Origin: Tilletia caries
Lineage: Eukaryota; Basidiomycota; Exobasidiomycetes; Tilletiales; Tilletiaceae
Reading direction: 5' to 3'
DNA: 64,000 bases
Assembly (NCBI GenBank): GCA_032718865.1
Contig: JALUTQ010000045.1
Location: forward strand, 682,001-746,000
Each line of letters starts with the position of its first letter. Position 1 is the stretch's first letter. Below, one piece after another: positions 21,814 to 32,569 of this stretch. The position numbers and the translations under genes were made by a program. The notes beneath the pieces were generated by a model that saw only the letters and a program-made list of their open reading frames with translations, was not told the DNA's origin and made no database searches.

Positions 21814-22845
21814 CAGTGGTCGGCATGGGTGTGGATGATCGGTGGATGTGGATGTCATATCATCCGACCAATCGAATGTGGATGTGGATGAGGCGGATGA
21901 GATACATCCGGATGTCTTCCAAATCCGACCCTCATCCGACCGTCATCAGCTGATGCATGGATGACACCCGGCTGAGATACGTGAAGGCCAATTTTTCCGC
22001 CATTATACTGATTCTTGATTTTTGAAATTGAATATTTTGGTGTCATCGGCTTAGATCCGGGTCAGATCGGATGATCGTCTGCTCCTGGTTAGAATGATCA
22101 TCGGTCCATCACCTAATCTTATCCATGCGCAGCTAGCTGAAAAGACTTTTGTCACCGGTCAGCTCCACCACCACGGCACCACCACATCCATTACCTTCAG
22201 CAAACTTCCCGACCATGCCGTCATACGCGCAGGAACTCAAACTGTTGGACATCACCGGGCAATGGTTTTGCCATGGCCTTGAGACCGAGGACATGGGCGC
22301 AGGGCAAGGCGCTTTCTTCGCTGTCTCTGTTTCCTCAGGCCTGAGGCCACCGCAAGCTGGAAAGCCTTCCTCGAATGCAACGGCGAGTTCAGCGACAAGA
22401 AGGAGCCCGAGGAATACGACTTCTCCAAACGAGTGAGTCTCTGTTGAGAATGGCCTTCTGTTCGGTCTGAGATGTCATAATGTTGACAGGGTGTATGGAA
22501 CCATACGTTGGTGATGAGAAGAAGCGAAAGTAAGGAGCAGAATGGCACAAATGAAGTGCCTAAGGATTATCCGATGGTAAACGGATGTACGCTGCAGTAA
22601 CATCGGATGCCACCTGGTCATCACCCGTTCACATCCGATGAGGTCCGATGAAATGCGGGTGCGGAGGGCTGCCACGTGAGTGGCAGCCACGCGCCGAAAA
22701 GTTGATTACATAAGCGGATGACATCCGGGTGACATCGGATCTGGTGGATGTGGATGTGGATGAGGGCAAAATTTCTGATCGGATGTGGATGTGGATGTGG
22801 ATGAGGACCCCGTCTCATCCGATTTCTCATCCATGCCGACCACTG
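21814..22845. mobile_element. hAT-like non-autonomous element, family E (GGATGTG-rich)
   Basis: The 1032-bp element has inverted ends CAGTGGTCGGCATGG, flanked by perfect CTTCGCAC duplications (21806-21813 and 22846-22853). The insertion splits the KDZ GNF...HKR coding block, and excising it with one TSD copy restores the reading frame there. Subterminal regions on both sides (21835-21900 and 22740-22803) are arrays of GGATGTG/GGATGAG. The centre carries a gene fragment (22215-22500). Confidence 0.93.
22215..22500 (+). pseudogene. Gene fragment inside the family E element
   Basis: Starting at ATG 22215 the frame reads PSYAQELKLLDITGQWFCHG then LETEDMGAGQGAFF. After a one-base shift near 22330 it continues RPEATASWKAFLECNGEFSD then KKEPEEYDFSKR. 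A GTGAGT donor at about 22431 and a TTGACAG acceptor near 22490 flank a plausible 60-bp intron. The codon texture is unlike the surrounding GGATGTG repeats, so this looks like host sequence captured by the element. I cannot name the source gene. Confidence 0.45.
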
Positions 22846-23909
22846 CTTCGCACACAAGCGAATAACCGGAGCAACCTGGCCCAGTGCCAAGCACTGCCGC
22901 CCCGTCACTTTCTCTCGAAGGGTAAGGTCAGCGTTGCTGGGCGGAACCTTAACTCGGCGCGGATTGGGGAATCCACGACCGTCGACCACCACCAGTGCTC
23001 AGCGAAGGTAAAAGCTGCTGACCCGTCGGCAGCAAAAGGAGCCTTCGGACCCCACGACATCACGGGTGTGATGGGGCTGTGTTTTCGGCACGACAACCCT
23101 TTGCTGTTCTGCGACATTATGACGCCTGGTGAGTTCTACGTGTCTATTTCGCTCGTTATATGCGTCGTTTCGTTGAATCTGCGCGATGCAGTACGAGGCA
23201 GGACTGAGATACTGATACTTTCTTTTCTTTAGGCGAACGCCATCATTACGCGATTGCTCTGCTGCAGCAGCTCTTTGCGGCTCTAGGATCGTCCTTGACT
23301 CATGTTGGGGTGATGTACGCCATCGGCTGCAGATTTCAACCAAACCCGCACGTCAAGGCGGCGCTTCAGAACAGACGTCAAGATCACTTGGACCATTCCT
23401 TTATTTCACGTATACGGTCACACGTTTGCTTGCCAGGTTCGATTCAGTCCAAGGCGTGTGGAAGGGATGGGGTGGTGCGATGGGGAAGGAAGAGAAAGAG
23501 TTTGGTCCGGGATATCCAACATGGTATCATCAACGCGCTCGATGTCCCAGGTCGAACGCCGGTTTCAACTAGAAGAGAGTCTGCAGCATACTTCTGCTGC
23601 TCGGCGGAAGACCTTGATGGATGGGATTGTCAAGAAACGGAAGGTCGTCGAAACGGTCCAACGACAGTACGTCAAGATACTGGAAAGCCCCGAGGCGTCT
23701 TACTCCTTTCTCAAAAAAGCGGCGCGGCTCAAAAACACACTGAAGACGACACCAGTGCCTGCAAGCTTCCCGGCTTCGAACTCGAAACTGTTCGATCTGC
23801 TGAGCCATTTGAGAGAGAACAGCATCGCATGGCGTTGGCGAAATCAGGAATCGGAGAGAAAGAAGGAGGGGGGAGGGGACACGCGAGCAAGACAGAACCG
23901 TCCGTGAGT

Positions 23910-24283
23910 ATGAGGGCCATGGCGGCGAAGATGAATATTGTAGCTTCGATGGTGGAGACAGCATACTGAGAGTGGGGAGACCTTTAAAATTGGGGCATTT
24001 ATCATTGAGCGACGAGCGTGATGAAGATGTAAAGGTTTGCATGTTTGTCCGTGTCCCGGATACCTTTTAATTATGATTATATGATCAATGAAAGATCAAG
24101 GGAGAGCTCCTTCCTACTTTGTGCAAACACGTAGAACAATATTTTTTGATTCAATGAAAAGCGCTCGTCAACAGAGAAGAAGCAAAAAGTTCGTACCCCC
24201 AGGCTTGTCGGAGCAGGCGCAGCTTGTGGTGGTAGTATGTGCTCGCCCTCGATGGTGGGACGGCAGGCACGGTCGCACGCCTT
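23910..24283. other. No gene recognised
   Basis: Flank of the KDZ remnant; AT-richer sequence without a coding signature. Confidence 0.4.
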
Positions 24284-24523
24284 ACCCCGGAGTACCCCGG
24301 AGTCCGCGGAGCTATTTCGCGGAGCACGGAGTCCGCCTGTGAAAAATATACGGAGCACGGAGTAGATTCTTGCGCGCAACCGCAACTTCGACGGAGCACG
24401 GAGGGCTCGCCAGCTGATCACCAGAAATTTTGCGGAGCGCGGAGCTGGACAGAGCTCAGACGGAGCTGAGCGGAGCGTCGCCCCGGAGTCCGGGCTCCGG
24501 GGATCTACTCCGGGAAGATCCTT
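24284..24523. mobile_element. Family A hAT-like element, truncated copy
   Basis: Matches the right third of the array element: CCGGAGTACCCCGGAGTCCG, the AAAAATATACGGAGCACGG block and the terminal TACTCCGGGAAGATCCTTA. The left portion is missing. Confidence 0.8.
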
Positions 24524-24653
24524 ATGTCCCGCAACACCATGATGTTGACCGGGAAGGGCTCCCGGATTCCGGCATTCTTTGGGAGAATGCTCTTCTACTC
24601 GACTGCATCAGCAGCTGGACTTCTAATCCAGGGCCTCAATCATTCAAATCAGC

Positions 24654-25197
24654 TGTGACGGGGGTGGATCACGGCAAGAAGTGAAGGGCAAGTTCATGAA
24701 GTTTGTGAAGGAAGATGTGGATAGAGTAGATTGGGTGAGGAACTGGCGGTGAAGGGTCAAGAGCTAGGTACAGGATCTGGCAGAGAATGGGGCTGCTTAT
24801 ATACCTTCGAGGTTGAAGTTAGCGAGGAAGAGGAGCGAAGGAGCGGAGAGCGAGAGCGGAGGCGGAGAAAGAGAGAACGTGGGCACGAGGAGAGATGAAT
24901 CAGATCAGGAGGAGAGCCAAGAGAGAGAATGCCGAAGCCAAGAGATCAGAGAGGGAAAGTGGCGTGATGTTGCAAGAGCCGAAGGTCGAGGTGGAGGTGT
25001 GTGTTGAAAGTGTGTCCGGAAGTTGAAGTGATTTCTGGAAGTCGTGTCTGGAAGTGGACGCGATGTATGGAAGTTGCGTCCGGAAGTTGGGATGATGTCC
25101 GGAAGCTGGAAACTGCGAGAACTAAGTCCGGAGTGAAGGTCCGTGCTAAGGCCGAAGTGAGTACCGAATACCCGAAGTGAGTCTTGAAGTTACCGTG
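24654..25197 (-). mobile_element. LTR copy of the Ty3/gypsy-type element (solo or truncated)
   Basis: It is collinear with 542-1060: the same TGTGACGGGGGTGGATCA start, TATA box (GCTTATATACC), GAGAGR-rich stretch and GTCCGGAAGTTG repeats. The outer end has lost the terminal GTTACA, ending near TACCGTGCC. No gag or primer site adjoins it, so it is a solo or broken LTR. Confidence 0.8.
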
Positions 25198-25356
25198 CCT
25201 TCCGAAACCATCTTTTGCCCCATCTACATGCTCACGACACACGTGTGCAAACGCAGCTGCTATCAATTCCCGAAAGCGGCCAACCTTGGCATATGGCATA
25301 TTGTCATCTCTCATTTTTCTTGCTGACAATCACCTCATGCCCTCTTCCCTTCTACT

Positions 25357-26097
25357 CAAGGCTCGGCAACTTACCAACTTACCTAACTGCAACTGCGGGT
25401 AAGTTAACTTAATCTAGTTAAACTGTGATTAAACTGCGGGCGGCGAGGCCTCCGGAAAAATTAAGTCAACTTAAACTGTATGGGCCCGGACACGGTAGTT
25501 TATAGTCACTAGAAGTTGCCGTTTGCAAGCCGAAGATTTGACCCAACTTACAGTTACTTACAGCTACTTACCGTGCGAACTTATAGCTACTTATAGTTAC
25601 TTACAGTTACTTAAAGTTAATCACAGTGCGCACAGTAACTAATCACAACTACAGTAGTCAACAATTAATAACTGTATACAGTAACTAACAATAACTGGAG
25701 CAATGAACTGTTAACAACTGTGCCCACAGTAACTAATAACAGCTGCAACAAGCAACTAAAAATAACTAAAAACATGAGTCTTTGGAGGTAGTCAAGAGAG
25801 GAAACATGTACGAGCGAGCTCGGAGGCGGCAAAGTACGTGCCTAAAGGCAAACTGGAATAGTACAAGACATCTTGAGGTAGATACCACGTGGATTGAGTG
25901 ACTGAGACGCGATTAAGTTAATGTAAATAATTGTAAGCAACGTATAGTGACAGGCGCAAAATTAAGTTAACTGTAATGATAGTAAGTGGCTAAACTGTGA
26001 CTAAACTAAACTGCCGGCGCCGGCGCCGGGTTCCAGCTGCAACTAAACTTAACTGCGGACCAAAAATTGACAACTTATAATAACTGGCCGAGCCTTG
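25357..26097. mobile_element. hAT-like non-autonomous element, family F (ACTTACAGT-rich)
   Basis: The 741-bp element has ends CAAGGCTCGG and its complement, flanked by perfect CTTCTACT duplications (25349-25356 and 26098-26105). The ends fit YARNG. The interior is filled with ACTTAC, AGTTACTTA and TAACTAACAATAACT motifs. A GC palindrome (CGGCGCCGGCGCCGG) lies near the right end. A second copy is at 61847-62588. Confidence 0.93.
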
Positions 26098-26105
26098 CTT
26101 CTACT

Positions 26106-27432
26106 GTGCTGATCGTTTCCTTTTGCCCTGTCCTTACCTCTCTCAATTCCATCAGAATAGAACGTTCTGTGCGGACCACCGTCTCCTGCCGTCTCCCGCT
26201 CAGCCCTGCTCTCCTCTCCACAAGAGATTTCCTTATGTGGCGCTTCGCTTCCCCCTCACAATTGGCCTCCGCAGATGCCAAAGCCGGGTTCAGCGTCAAA
26301 ACAACAGCCAGCCCGCGTACGCCGTTAACAAGAACAGAGAGATAAATGGATGATCGTGGGTTTGGCCGCGGGTGGGCAGGCGGACAACGAGCTCGAAATG
26401 ACCGGATTTTGGCAAGTTTCATTTTTTTCAAGAAGTGGGCTTTCACAAAATTGGCCACGAGTCAGCCCGCTCAGCCGCGTGCAGCTCCGATCACCAGCAT
26501 TTTTGTACTGAGCTCCTTGATCGCTCAAGGAACTTTAGCTGACGCTCTCTCTCTCTTTCGTGCGCATATTAAGATATATTGAGGGGTAGAGCTGGACGAA
26601 GCGGTTGATCGGATGAAGAGGTCGAGCTCGGAGCTGGATGGCAAGTCCAATCTCATGAACGGGAGAGCAGGAGAGTGTACAGATTGAATGGCTCGGAGAT
26701 GTTGAGATGCGGGAGGGCACAGCGAGACCCTGGTCGACGCTGTGGTTGAACTGGGTTTGGGGCGTACCGGCGCAGCGCCAGAACGCAGCTGGGCAAGGAA
26801 GAAATTCAGCAGTCAGGAAAATAGTAAACGTGAAGGGACCTAAGGAGATAGGTAGAAGAGTGTAACTGGATGAGCAAAACGAAGCCGCAGGATAGAAAGG
26901 AAGATCAGTAATCAGTAGTCATCGACCTCGGCCTCGGCCCCGGCCCTCCATGTTGAGGGCAACTATCAGTGTGTTAATTCCTGTTACATATGTACAATAC
27001 CATGACCAACCAGCGGTGTCTGTTACATCAGCCGTCGGCGATTCACAGCAAGTGTCAGCCTTGCTCGCTCAGTGATGTGGCCACGTGTAACGTTTCTAAT
27101 TGTAACTGGTTCTGGTCTGGATACATGCGCCTATGCACAGCGTGTGCAGTGAGGGTTGGGTAAGAGCGTTCCCGCTCGCACGTCGATGCAGTCTGACCCG
27201 GAGCGTACCCCTCCGCGATAGCTGCTCGGGAGCAGACTGTCACGACGTGCACCCCCCTCAGGCGCTCCAATGCGTGCAGATCGCGGGCACTGAGGAGAAC
27301 TTGTGGTGTTCGAGGCGGAAAAAATTGAGGCTGGAGACTGACGAAACTTGTGGGTCGATACCGAAAGGCAGAAAATGAGGTCGAAGTCGATCTGACTGGA
27401 ACGAAACTGGACACCGCATGGCGACATCTTCG
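26106..27432. other. No gene recognised; probable 3' flank of the DIRS element
   Basis: Mixed sequence. The 27050-27430 part may include the terminal region of the DIRS-like element, but I could not identify its inverted or split repeats by eye. Confidence 0.35.
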
Positions 27433-29151
27433 TCAGCCGTAGAACAGGCCGTCGGGCGCAAGGTCGCCGAAGGATGCTGCATGGCGTACGTAGTTGTCGC
27501 GGATATAAGTGAGGTAGGCATCGGACTGCTACCCTCCTCTGGTCCGAATATCTTCCATTGGTTTATTTGCTGCAAAGAAGAGAGTTGCTCCGCCGATACG
27601 GAAGCAGTGTCCCGTCACCGGTTCCCGCCCCGCTGCCGAAAGCCAAGTATTGATGGTCCGCGAAAAGAGACCCTCGGTGAGCTCGTACCGGTTCCCGTTC
27701 TCTCCCACGTACGAGAACGCTCCCAGAGCGTTTGCTGACTCGTCAGCACGCGGCGCATTGAGAGCACGGTGACGTTGCACCGCCTTCACCGGACAAAGAT
27801 TCGGTAGATGGCGCTGTTCAGAAACGATTCGGTCGAAGCCTGCGTTTCCGCGCGCCTTCTCTGATGGAAGCGCGAGAATCATCGAGGCCGGACCACCTGG
27901 AGACACTGGAGCTTGCTCGATGAGGTGGGTCCATCTAGGACGATCCTCATGGGGTGACGTGCCGTTCCGGACCGTGAACTCGCCCGGGCGACACATGGCG
28001 TAGAACGCAAAGAGAGCCGCGGCTACGATAGCCACATGGGCGCGATCGTTGGGCTTGGGAGACTGGGAGATGACGACAATGTCGTTCAGGCGGACGGGGC
28101 GACGCTTCTCGAGGGGAGGAAGAGACTCGATCTTGACGGCTTTCTGGAACGCCTTCTGCTCCTTGCGCTCCAGTGACCACGGCATGCGCTGGATCTTGTG
28201 CCACCATGCAAGTGCGTGCGTGCGGTGCTCGATTGTGGACGCTCGCAGGCTCGTCATGTCTTTGCGCAAGTAGAGGAGGAGAATATTGGAAGCTGTAGGA
28301 AACCGGAAGTGGAGGGGTACGCCCAACTCGTCACACCAGCAGAGAAACGCAATGATATGCCCCGCATACTTTACACGCGTCTTTGCCTTCACGGACGACC
28401 ACAGGATCAGGGACGCAGCGCGAGCAACCGCTAGATCCGTGGACCCGTGCGCCATCTGGACCAAGTGTGAGGCCGGAGTCAGCCGGAGCGCAAGCTCCTC
28501 TCGAGGCTTCAGCGCGTGTGCAGCGTCGGCCGTGAGGACGGAGGTGGCTACATTATCGATTGACAAAGTGGACCACACGTCCGCTGTGAGAAGGCTCCTT
28601 GCTGGGACGATCTGGGTCAGGGACTGGGAGGGATTGTCTGCGGGAGACGCCGGGTCCAAGGCTGCTGCCGAGGCTGTTGCCGACGCTGCTGCTGACGCTG
28701 CTGCGAGGGTGGACCAGGGCCGAGTCGTACGGGATGAGGGTGGAATTTGCCGAAATCGAGAGCGGCGAGGTGCGGAGCTGGAAGGGATTGGAAGAGGCAG
28801 AGTGGGGTGGGACGAGGAGGGTATGGTCGGAGAGAGTTGAGTGGCTGGGAGAGTGAGGGAGGAAAGAGCAGACGCTGATTGCTGAGAGATGAGCTCGAAC
28901 GCAGCGGGAGACGACGGGTTTGAGGTCGGATTGCCGGATCGTAGACGACGATCGCGACGCTGGGCGCCCGACATACCGGTGACGGGCAGTGGAAGTAGAT
29001 TGAACTCGTGGGAATACGTGCTGGCGCCCCGGACTCGGTCACGAATCCGAGGTCTGGAGGAATGGAGACTGGAGGTCAGGGGAGTTCCGTTCGGTGGTAA
29101 GGCCGTCCCTCGTCCCGAACTGGACGGACGAGGAACCTCCGACGAACTCAT
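27433..29151 (-). pseudogene. DIRS tyrosine recombinase, nonsense codon before the catalytic Tyr
   Basis: It integrates element DNA through a 3'-phosphotyrosine. ATG 29151 overlaps the RNase H stop as ATGA. A long Ser/Pro/Ala-rich N-terminus (about 190 residues) precedes the catalytic domain: core-binding helix VARAASLILWSSVKAKTRVK, box A Arg in FYAMCRPGEFTV, box B GHCFRIGGATLFFA (H-x-x-R). TAG at 27529-27531 replaces an expected Trp codon in GG-W-QSDAYLTYIR. Read-through would continue SDAYLTYIRDNYVRHA, with the nucleophile Tyr, to TGA at 27433-27435. As it stands the product stops about 8 residues before that Tyr and cannot be active. Confidence 0.88.
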
Positions 29152-31558
29152 GACTGGCAGGTGACAACCTGGAGCTCCTGCCAGGGTGCCACCCAATCGA
29201 AGGTGAGTGGGGCGAACTGCGTGCAGTCACCCCGAGAAGGCGCATCGGCCGGGTTCGCCGCCGACGCGATGTACGACACCGCCATCGAGATTCCGTGTTG
29301 TGAGGCAATCTCTGACATTCCCATAAGGCACCGGTTGGTCCACAGGCTTCGTGACCTCTCTTTGCGCACCGCAAAAAAACCACACCAAGGTTGTCCACCT
29401 CGAACTTCACCACGCAATCCCTCGCTCCCTCCGCAATGCTGGCTTGAAGGGCAAGGTGGAGCGCCCATGCCTCCATGACACCGATGTCGACTTCGGGACG
29501 CTCGATCCATCCTGGCAGCGGCCAGAACTTTGCCCGCCCGTCAATCACCACGCCGCATCCCATGTCGGAGGCGTCAGAGCGCAGAGTGTGCTCAAATGAC
29601 CGGGCGGGGATGTGGAACGACCTGGAGAGGTTTGGGAGCTGGAGAAATGCAGTCCACTCCTTTGCTTCTCGCCTTGCAGCAGTCGAAAGCTCGAGGCTGT
29701 GGTGGGGATTGGATCGATGGAAGCGGGCTCGTAGTGCGTAGAGTGCGTTGAGGTGGGAGCGCCTCTCACCGAAGACCGCGCAGGTGTGAACGAGGGCCCA
29801 ACATGCTTGAAACGTCCCGATATGTCACCTTCTCCTTGTTCTGGAAGATCGTCAGCTTCCGCAGATACTTGTCCCTCTTCTCCTCTCCTATAGCAACCGT
29901 CCCCGCATCTAGATCCCACGTAAACCCCAGCAAGGCAAACTGCCGCGTCCACCCAAAGCGCTTTGTTGGGTGAACCTTCCAGCCAAAGAATTTGACCTCT
30001 TCGTACACCTCGTCCTCCGTCGGTACCGGCGCGTCCCGCATCACCATGTGATCGTCGGCGAAGTGTCGTGCTCGCACAGACGGAAAACGGTGCTCCAACC
30101 ACGCGCACAAGACGTCGCAGAGTTGGCCGAAGATCGCGGACATCGTCGCAATGCCGAACATTCCCACTACCCACACAAAGAATTGACCCTCCACCGAGAA
30201 GACAAACCCCTGGCGCTGGGCTGGGAGGTTTGGGACTTGCTGGTAGGCGTCGGAAAGATCGAACCCCATAACCGTCGCCGTCGTAGTAGCCGTGGAAAGC
30301 AAGGTCTGTGGAGTCATAATGGCTTATAAGTCAGCATCACGTTCCGAAGTCAATCCGCATCATACTGTTTCACGCTCTGCAAGATCCCAGTGCCTGTCTG
30401 CGTCCAGTGTCCCTGTCCAACCTCATCCCTTTTCCCTCTAGCCGACGAAGACGCACTAGGCTGCTCGAACACTGTAAAATGACGGGGCACTCCGCTACGC
30501 CGGAGGGCGGAGACCAGATCCGTCTCGGCTGGAGACGGAGATGGACTGGACTGGACTGGACTGGACTGGAGGGCGACGACGAAAAAGCCGATCGCTGGAC
30601 TGGAATGGACTGGGCTGGGCTGGACTGGGCTGAACTGGGGCACTGGGCTGGAGGACGACGACACAAGGCCGAGCGCTCGACTGGACTGGACTGGACGGAC
30701 TGGAGGGCGACGGCACTGAGGCCGAACGCGTGACTGGGCTGGGGTCTGGACTCTGGAGCTTGTTCTCACCTTAACTTCCTCCAATAGAAACCATTCGCAC
30801 TCCCATCCCTCATCCTTAACCTCCTCATTGATAGACTTGATCCCCTCTCCTGCTTGTGCGTTGGCGTCCGTGTGTTCGAGTCTCGGCCACGAGGCGTTAA
30901 AACACACTCGGTTCTTTTCTGGTTTGGTCGACGTTGCTGACGTGTGGACAATGAGGAGGGGGATCGAAATGAAGGGTCCCACCTCCCTCTCTATGTCGGA
31001 CTGGGCAAATGGACCGTGTGCGTACCTGTCCTTCAAGGCCTTGTCGCACCACGCCCGCACGATGTCAATCTGATCGTTCTTGAAGTGGTTGGGAGCAATG
31101 ACTGTCTTGTTCGGGAGGGACAGAGGACCAACCGAGAAGCCTGTCTTCAATCCCTCGACAATGTGAGCTAGCCGAACTTGATGTGAAGCTGGGAGTACTC
31201 GAAGCGCGGTCTCGAACGTCTGCGCAACTAGAGGAGAGAGTCGCGCTACTCGGAAAGCGTGCCACGCGCTTCTAGACCTAGATGGAGCCGTGACACTTGA
31301 GTGCTGGGTGACCGTCAGCGCCGCACTTCGAGCAGTAGTGGCCCCAGCTGCAGTTTCCTGCTGCCAGGCAATCGATGGACCTGTTGAATCGGTCGCAGAA
31401 AGCGACAGACTTGCCCTTCCAACGCCATCCCAGCTTCCCGAGATTCTCGAGGTCGGGAGAGAACGCCTGTCGGCAGTCTCGGAAGTCGTGGTCGCACCAG
31501 CGGCAGCAGGCCGTACAGTAGAGCGACGGTCGGCGGTCGGGCCGGTCGCTGCCGGCAC
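29148..31558 (-). pseudogene. DIRS reverse transcriptase - RNase H (with intron)
   Basis: Exon 1 overlaps gag in another frame and contains HQVRLAHIVEGLKTGFSVGP, PLLIVHTSATSTKPEKNRVC and WFLLEEVK. A 464-bp intron (30306-30769) follows. Exon 2 starts TLLSTATTTATVMGFDLSDA (RT motif A, Asp) and has RARHFADDHMV, the catalytic FADD form of YxDD. The frame changes near 29785 and again at an A7/T7 run near 29390-29396. RNase H is recognisable as GCGVVIDGRAKFWPLPGW, DIGVMEAWALHLALQ, the E-V-D of VKFEVDNLGVVF, and MSEIASQHGISMAVSYIASA then ANPADAPSRG. The stop TGA (29148-29150) overlaps the recombinase ATG. The two shifts make this copy unlikely to yield full-length protein. Confidence 0.88.
30306..30769 (-). 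other. Spliceosomal intron in DIRS RT containing a CTGGA minisatellite
   Basis: The donor AAG/GTGAGAAC and acceptor CCACAG/ACC, with a GCTGAC branch-like site 25 bp upstream of the acceptor, join EEVK to TLLSTATTTATVMGFD in frame. The plus strand from 30541 to 30735 is a (CTGGA)n-derived minisatellite with variants CTGGG and CTGAA. Without splicing, RT motif A would be out of frame. Confidence 0.82.
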
Positions 31559-32562
31559 GGGGCCCCTTTGGAGGGATCGCGCCTCCGTCCCGGGGAGAGT
31601 AGGAGGGAGGCGCCCGCTGAAAGGGCATGTCGTCCCAGTCGCGCTCTCGGCGTTTGAGGGCCGGTACGGAAGGGCCGCCAGAGGATGATGAGGCTTGGGG
31701 CTGGGTGGGCTGGAACTTTGAGGATGGAGGAGGGGCAGCAGCCGAAGGCAGCGGAGCTACTGTCGGTCCGTACACGCTCTGGTCGCGGAGCGCCTCCATG
31801 GCCGCTCCCACCTTGCCGATGGTGTCGCCCTCGGCGCGCAAGAGATCGGCGACGAGTGTGGATGTCGTTCTTGTGAAGTCGTCGACGTATCCTGGCGGCT
31901 TGTTGCACTGACGCTCGGCCTTCCGGAGCAGTGATTCGTTTATTTTTCCTATGTCAAACGCCATTCCCACACCTGACTCTCGCTTCGCCCACATTGCCTC
32001 CAGACAGCGCTTGATGTAGAGGCGCCAGACGGCCCAGTGCTCGTCGGTCGCGCGGGTAATGACGGCGAGGTGCATCTCCTCGAGGAGGACGGCATGGTTC
32101 TTGTCGGCGTCCTCGGTGGGAGACCCCATGGCGCGACACAGGCTGGCCAGCACCTGGATGGCTTGATGAGTGGCGCCGCGGGGAAGGAAGGAGTCTTTGC
32201 GGTAAGCGTCGTTGAGGCGCTCCTGGTTCTTGTTGTTGAGAGGGAAGGTGAGCGGTTTGCGCGTCTCCCCGTCCTCAGAGCTGACCAGCGCCTCGACCGT
32301 CACCAGATCAGCGGGGGCGGCGTCCCGTCCTGACGAGCTCGACGATGTCGGCCGGGACGTTGAAGGAAGAGCCTGGCCAAGGCTCGACGACCGTGTCTGC
32401 GTGGTCGGGATCGACTTGGAAGGACGGGAGACCTTGTTGCTTGTCGCCCGCTGCGTTTCCTTCGCGGAAGAGCCGCAGTTCCTCCACGAAGGCCCGAGCG
32501 AGGCCGGTCTGTTGTGCAGCCGCCGCAGCAGCCGCTGGGTCGGGGTTTGGGGCGTCGGCCAT
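31278..32562 (-). pseudogene. DIRS ORF1 / Gag-like protein
   Basis: The natural start is ATG 32562 (MADAPNPDPAAAAAAAQQTG), followed by ARAFVEELRLFREGN and SSFNVPADIVELVRTGR. A one-base shift near 32321-32327 moves the frame, after which DAAPADLVTVEALVSSEDGE runs on to the stop at 31278. The middle is helical (LLEEMHLAVITRATDEHWAV, WRLYIKRCLEAMW). The C-terminus carries cysteine/histidine clusters (CTACCRWCDHDFRDC, CDRFNRSIDC, CSKCGADGHPALKCH), the last being a CX2CX4HX4C zinc knuckle for RNA binding. A longer upstream frame from 32651 in the second frame is less protein-like and is not preferred. Apart from the frameshift the gene is complete. Confidence 0.82.
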
Positions 32563-32569
32563 TGTTGGT

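Larger units (their letters stand above)
21459..23907 (+). pseudogene. KDZ-superfamily transposase, 5'-truncated and split by a hAT-like insertion
   Basis: KDZ transposases are large RNase H-fold enzymes common in basidiomycetes. The first part (21459-21813) has LADSCPAYFSRF and PEVFVSIDGNF, the CPxC...IDGNF block; the second Cys of the block is Tyr here. After removal of the insertion the frame resumes at AHKRITG. The second part (22854-23907) has FLSKGKVSVAGRNL, TGVMGLCFRHDNPLL, a 5'-spliced DIMTPGE (intron about 23130-23232), HHYAIALLQQLF, IPLFHVYGHTFACQVRFSP and GWCDGEGRERVWSGI. These are the GE, HxYxHxxxCQ and GEGxExxWS signatures of the family. Two frame changes (near 22915 and 23380) and the missing N-terminus show it is dead. 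It ends with a coiled-coil-like tail (KKRKVVETVQRQYVKIL). Confidence 0.88.
27433..32562 (-). mobile_element. DIRS-like tyrosine-recombinase retrotransposon (decayed)
   Basis: The order on the minus strand is gag (32562-31278), reverse transcriptase plus RNase H (31558-29148), tyrosine recombinase (29151-27433). This set, with a recombinase in place of a DDE integrase and no protease, defines the DIRS order. The copy carries at least three frameshifts and one nonsense codon, plus a 464-bp spliceosomal intron in the RT. The boundaries given are those of the coding part; terminal repeats were not located. Confidence 0.9.

Noticed and set aside
24560..24665. tRNA-Arg(UCU)-like anticodon stem-loop (CTGGACTTCTAATCCAG)
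   Set aside because: The stem-loop is good, but I could not form matching T and acceptor stems around it, and the LTR end begins where the T arm should close.
30350..30760. Continuous frame through the DIRS RT intron (Ser/Pro/Gln repeats)
   Set aside because: It translates the CTGGA minisatellite and then hits a stop, while splicing restores RT motif A in frame.
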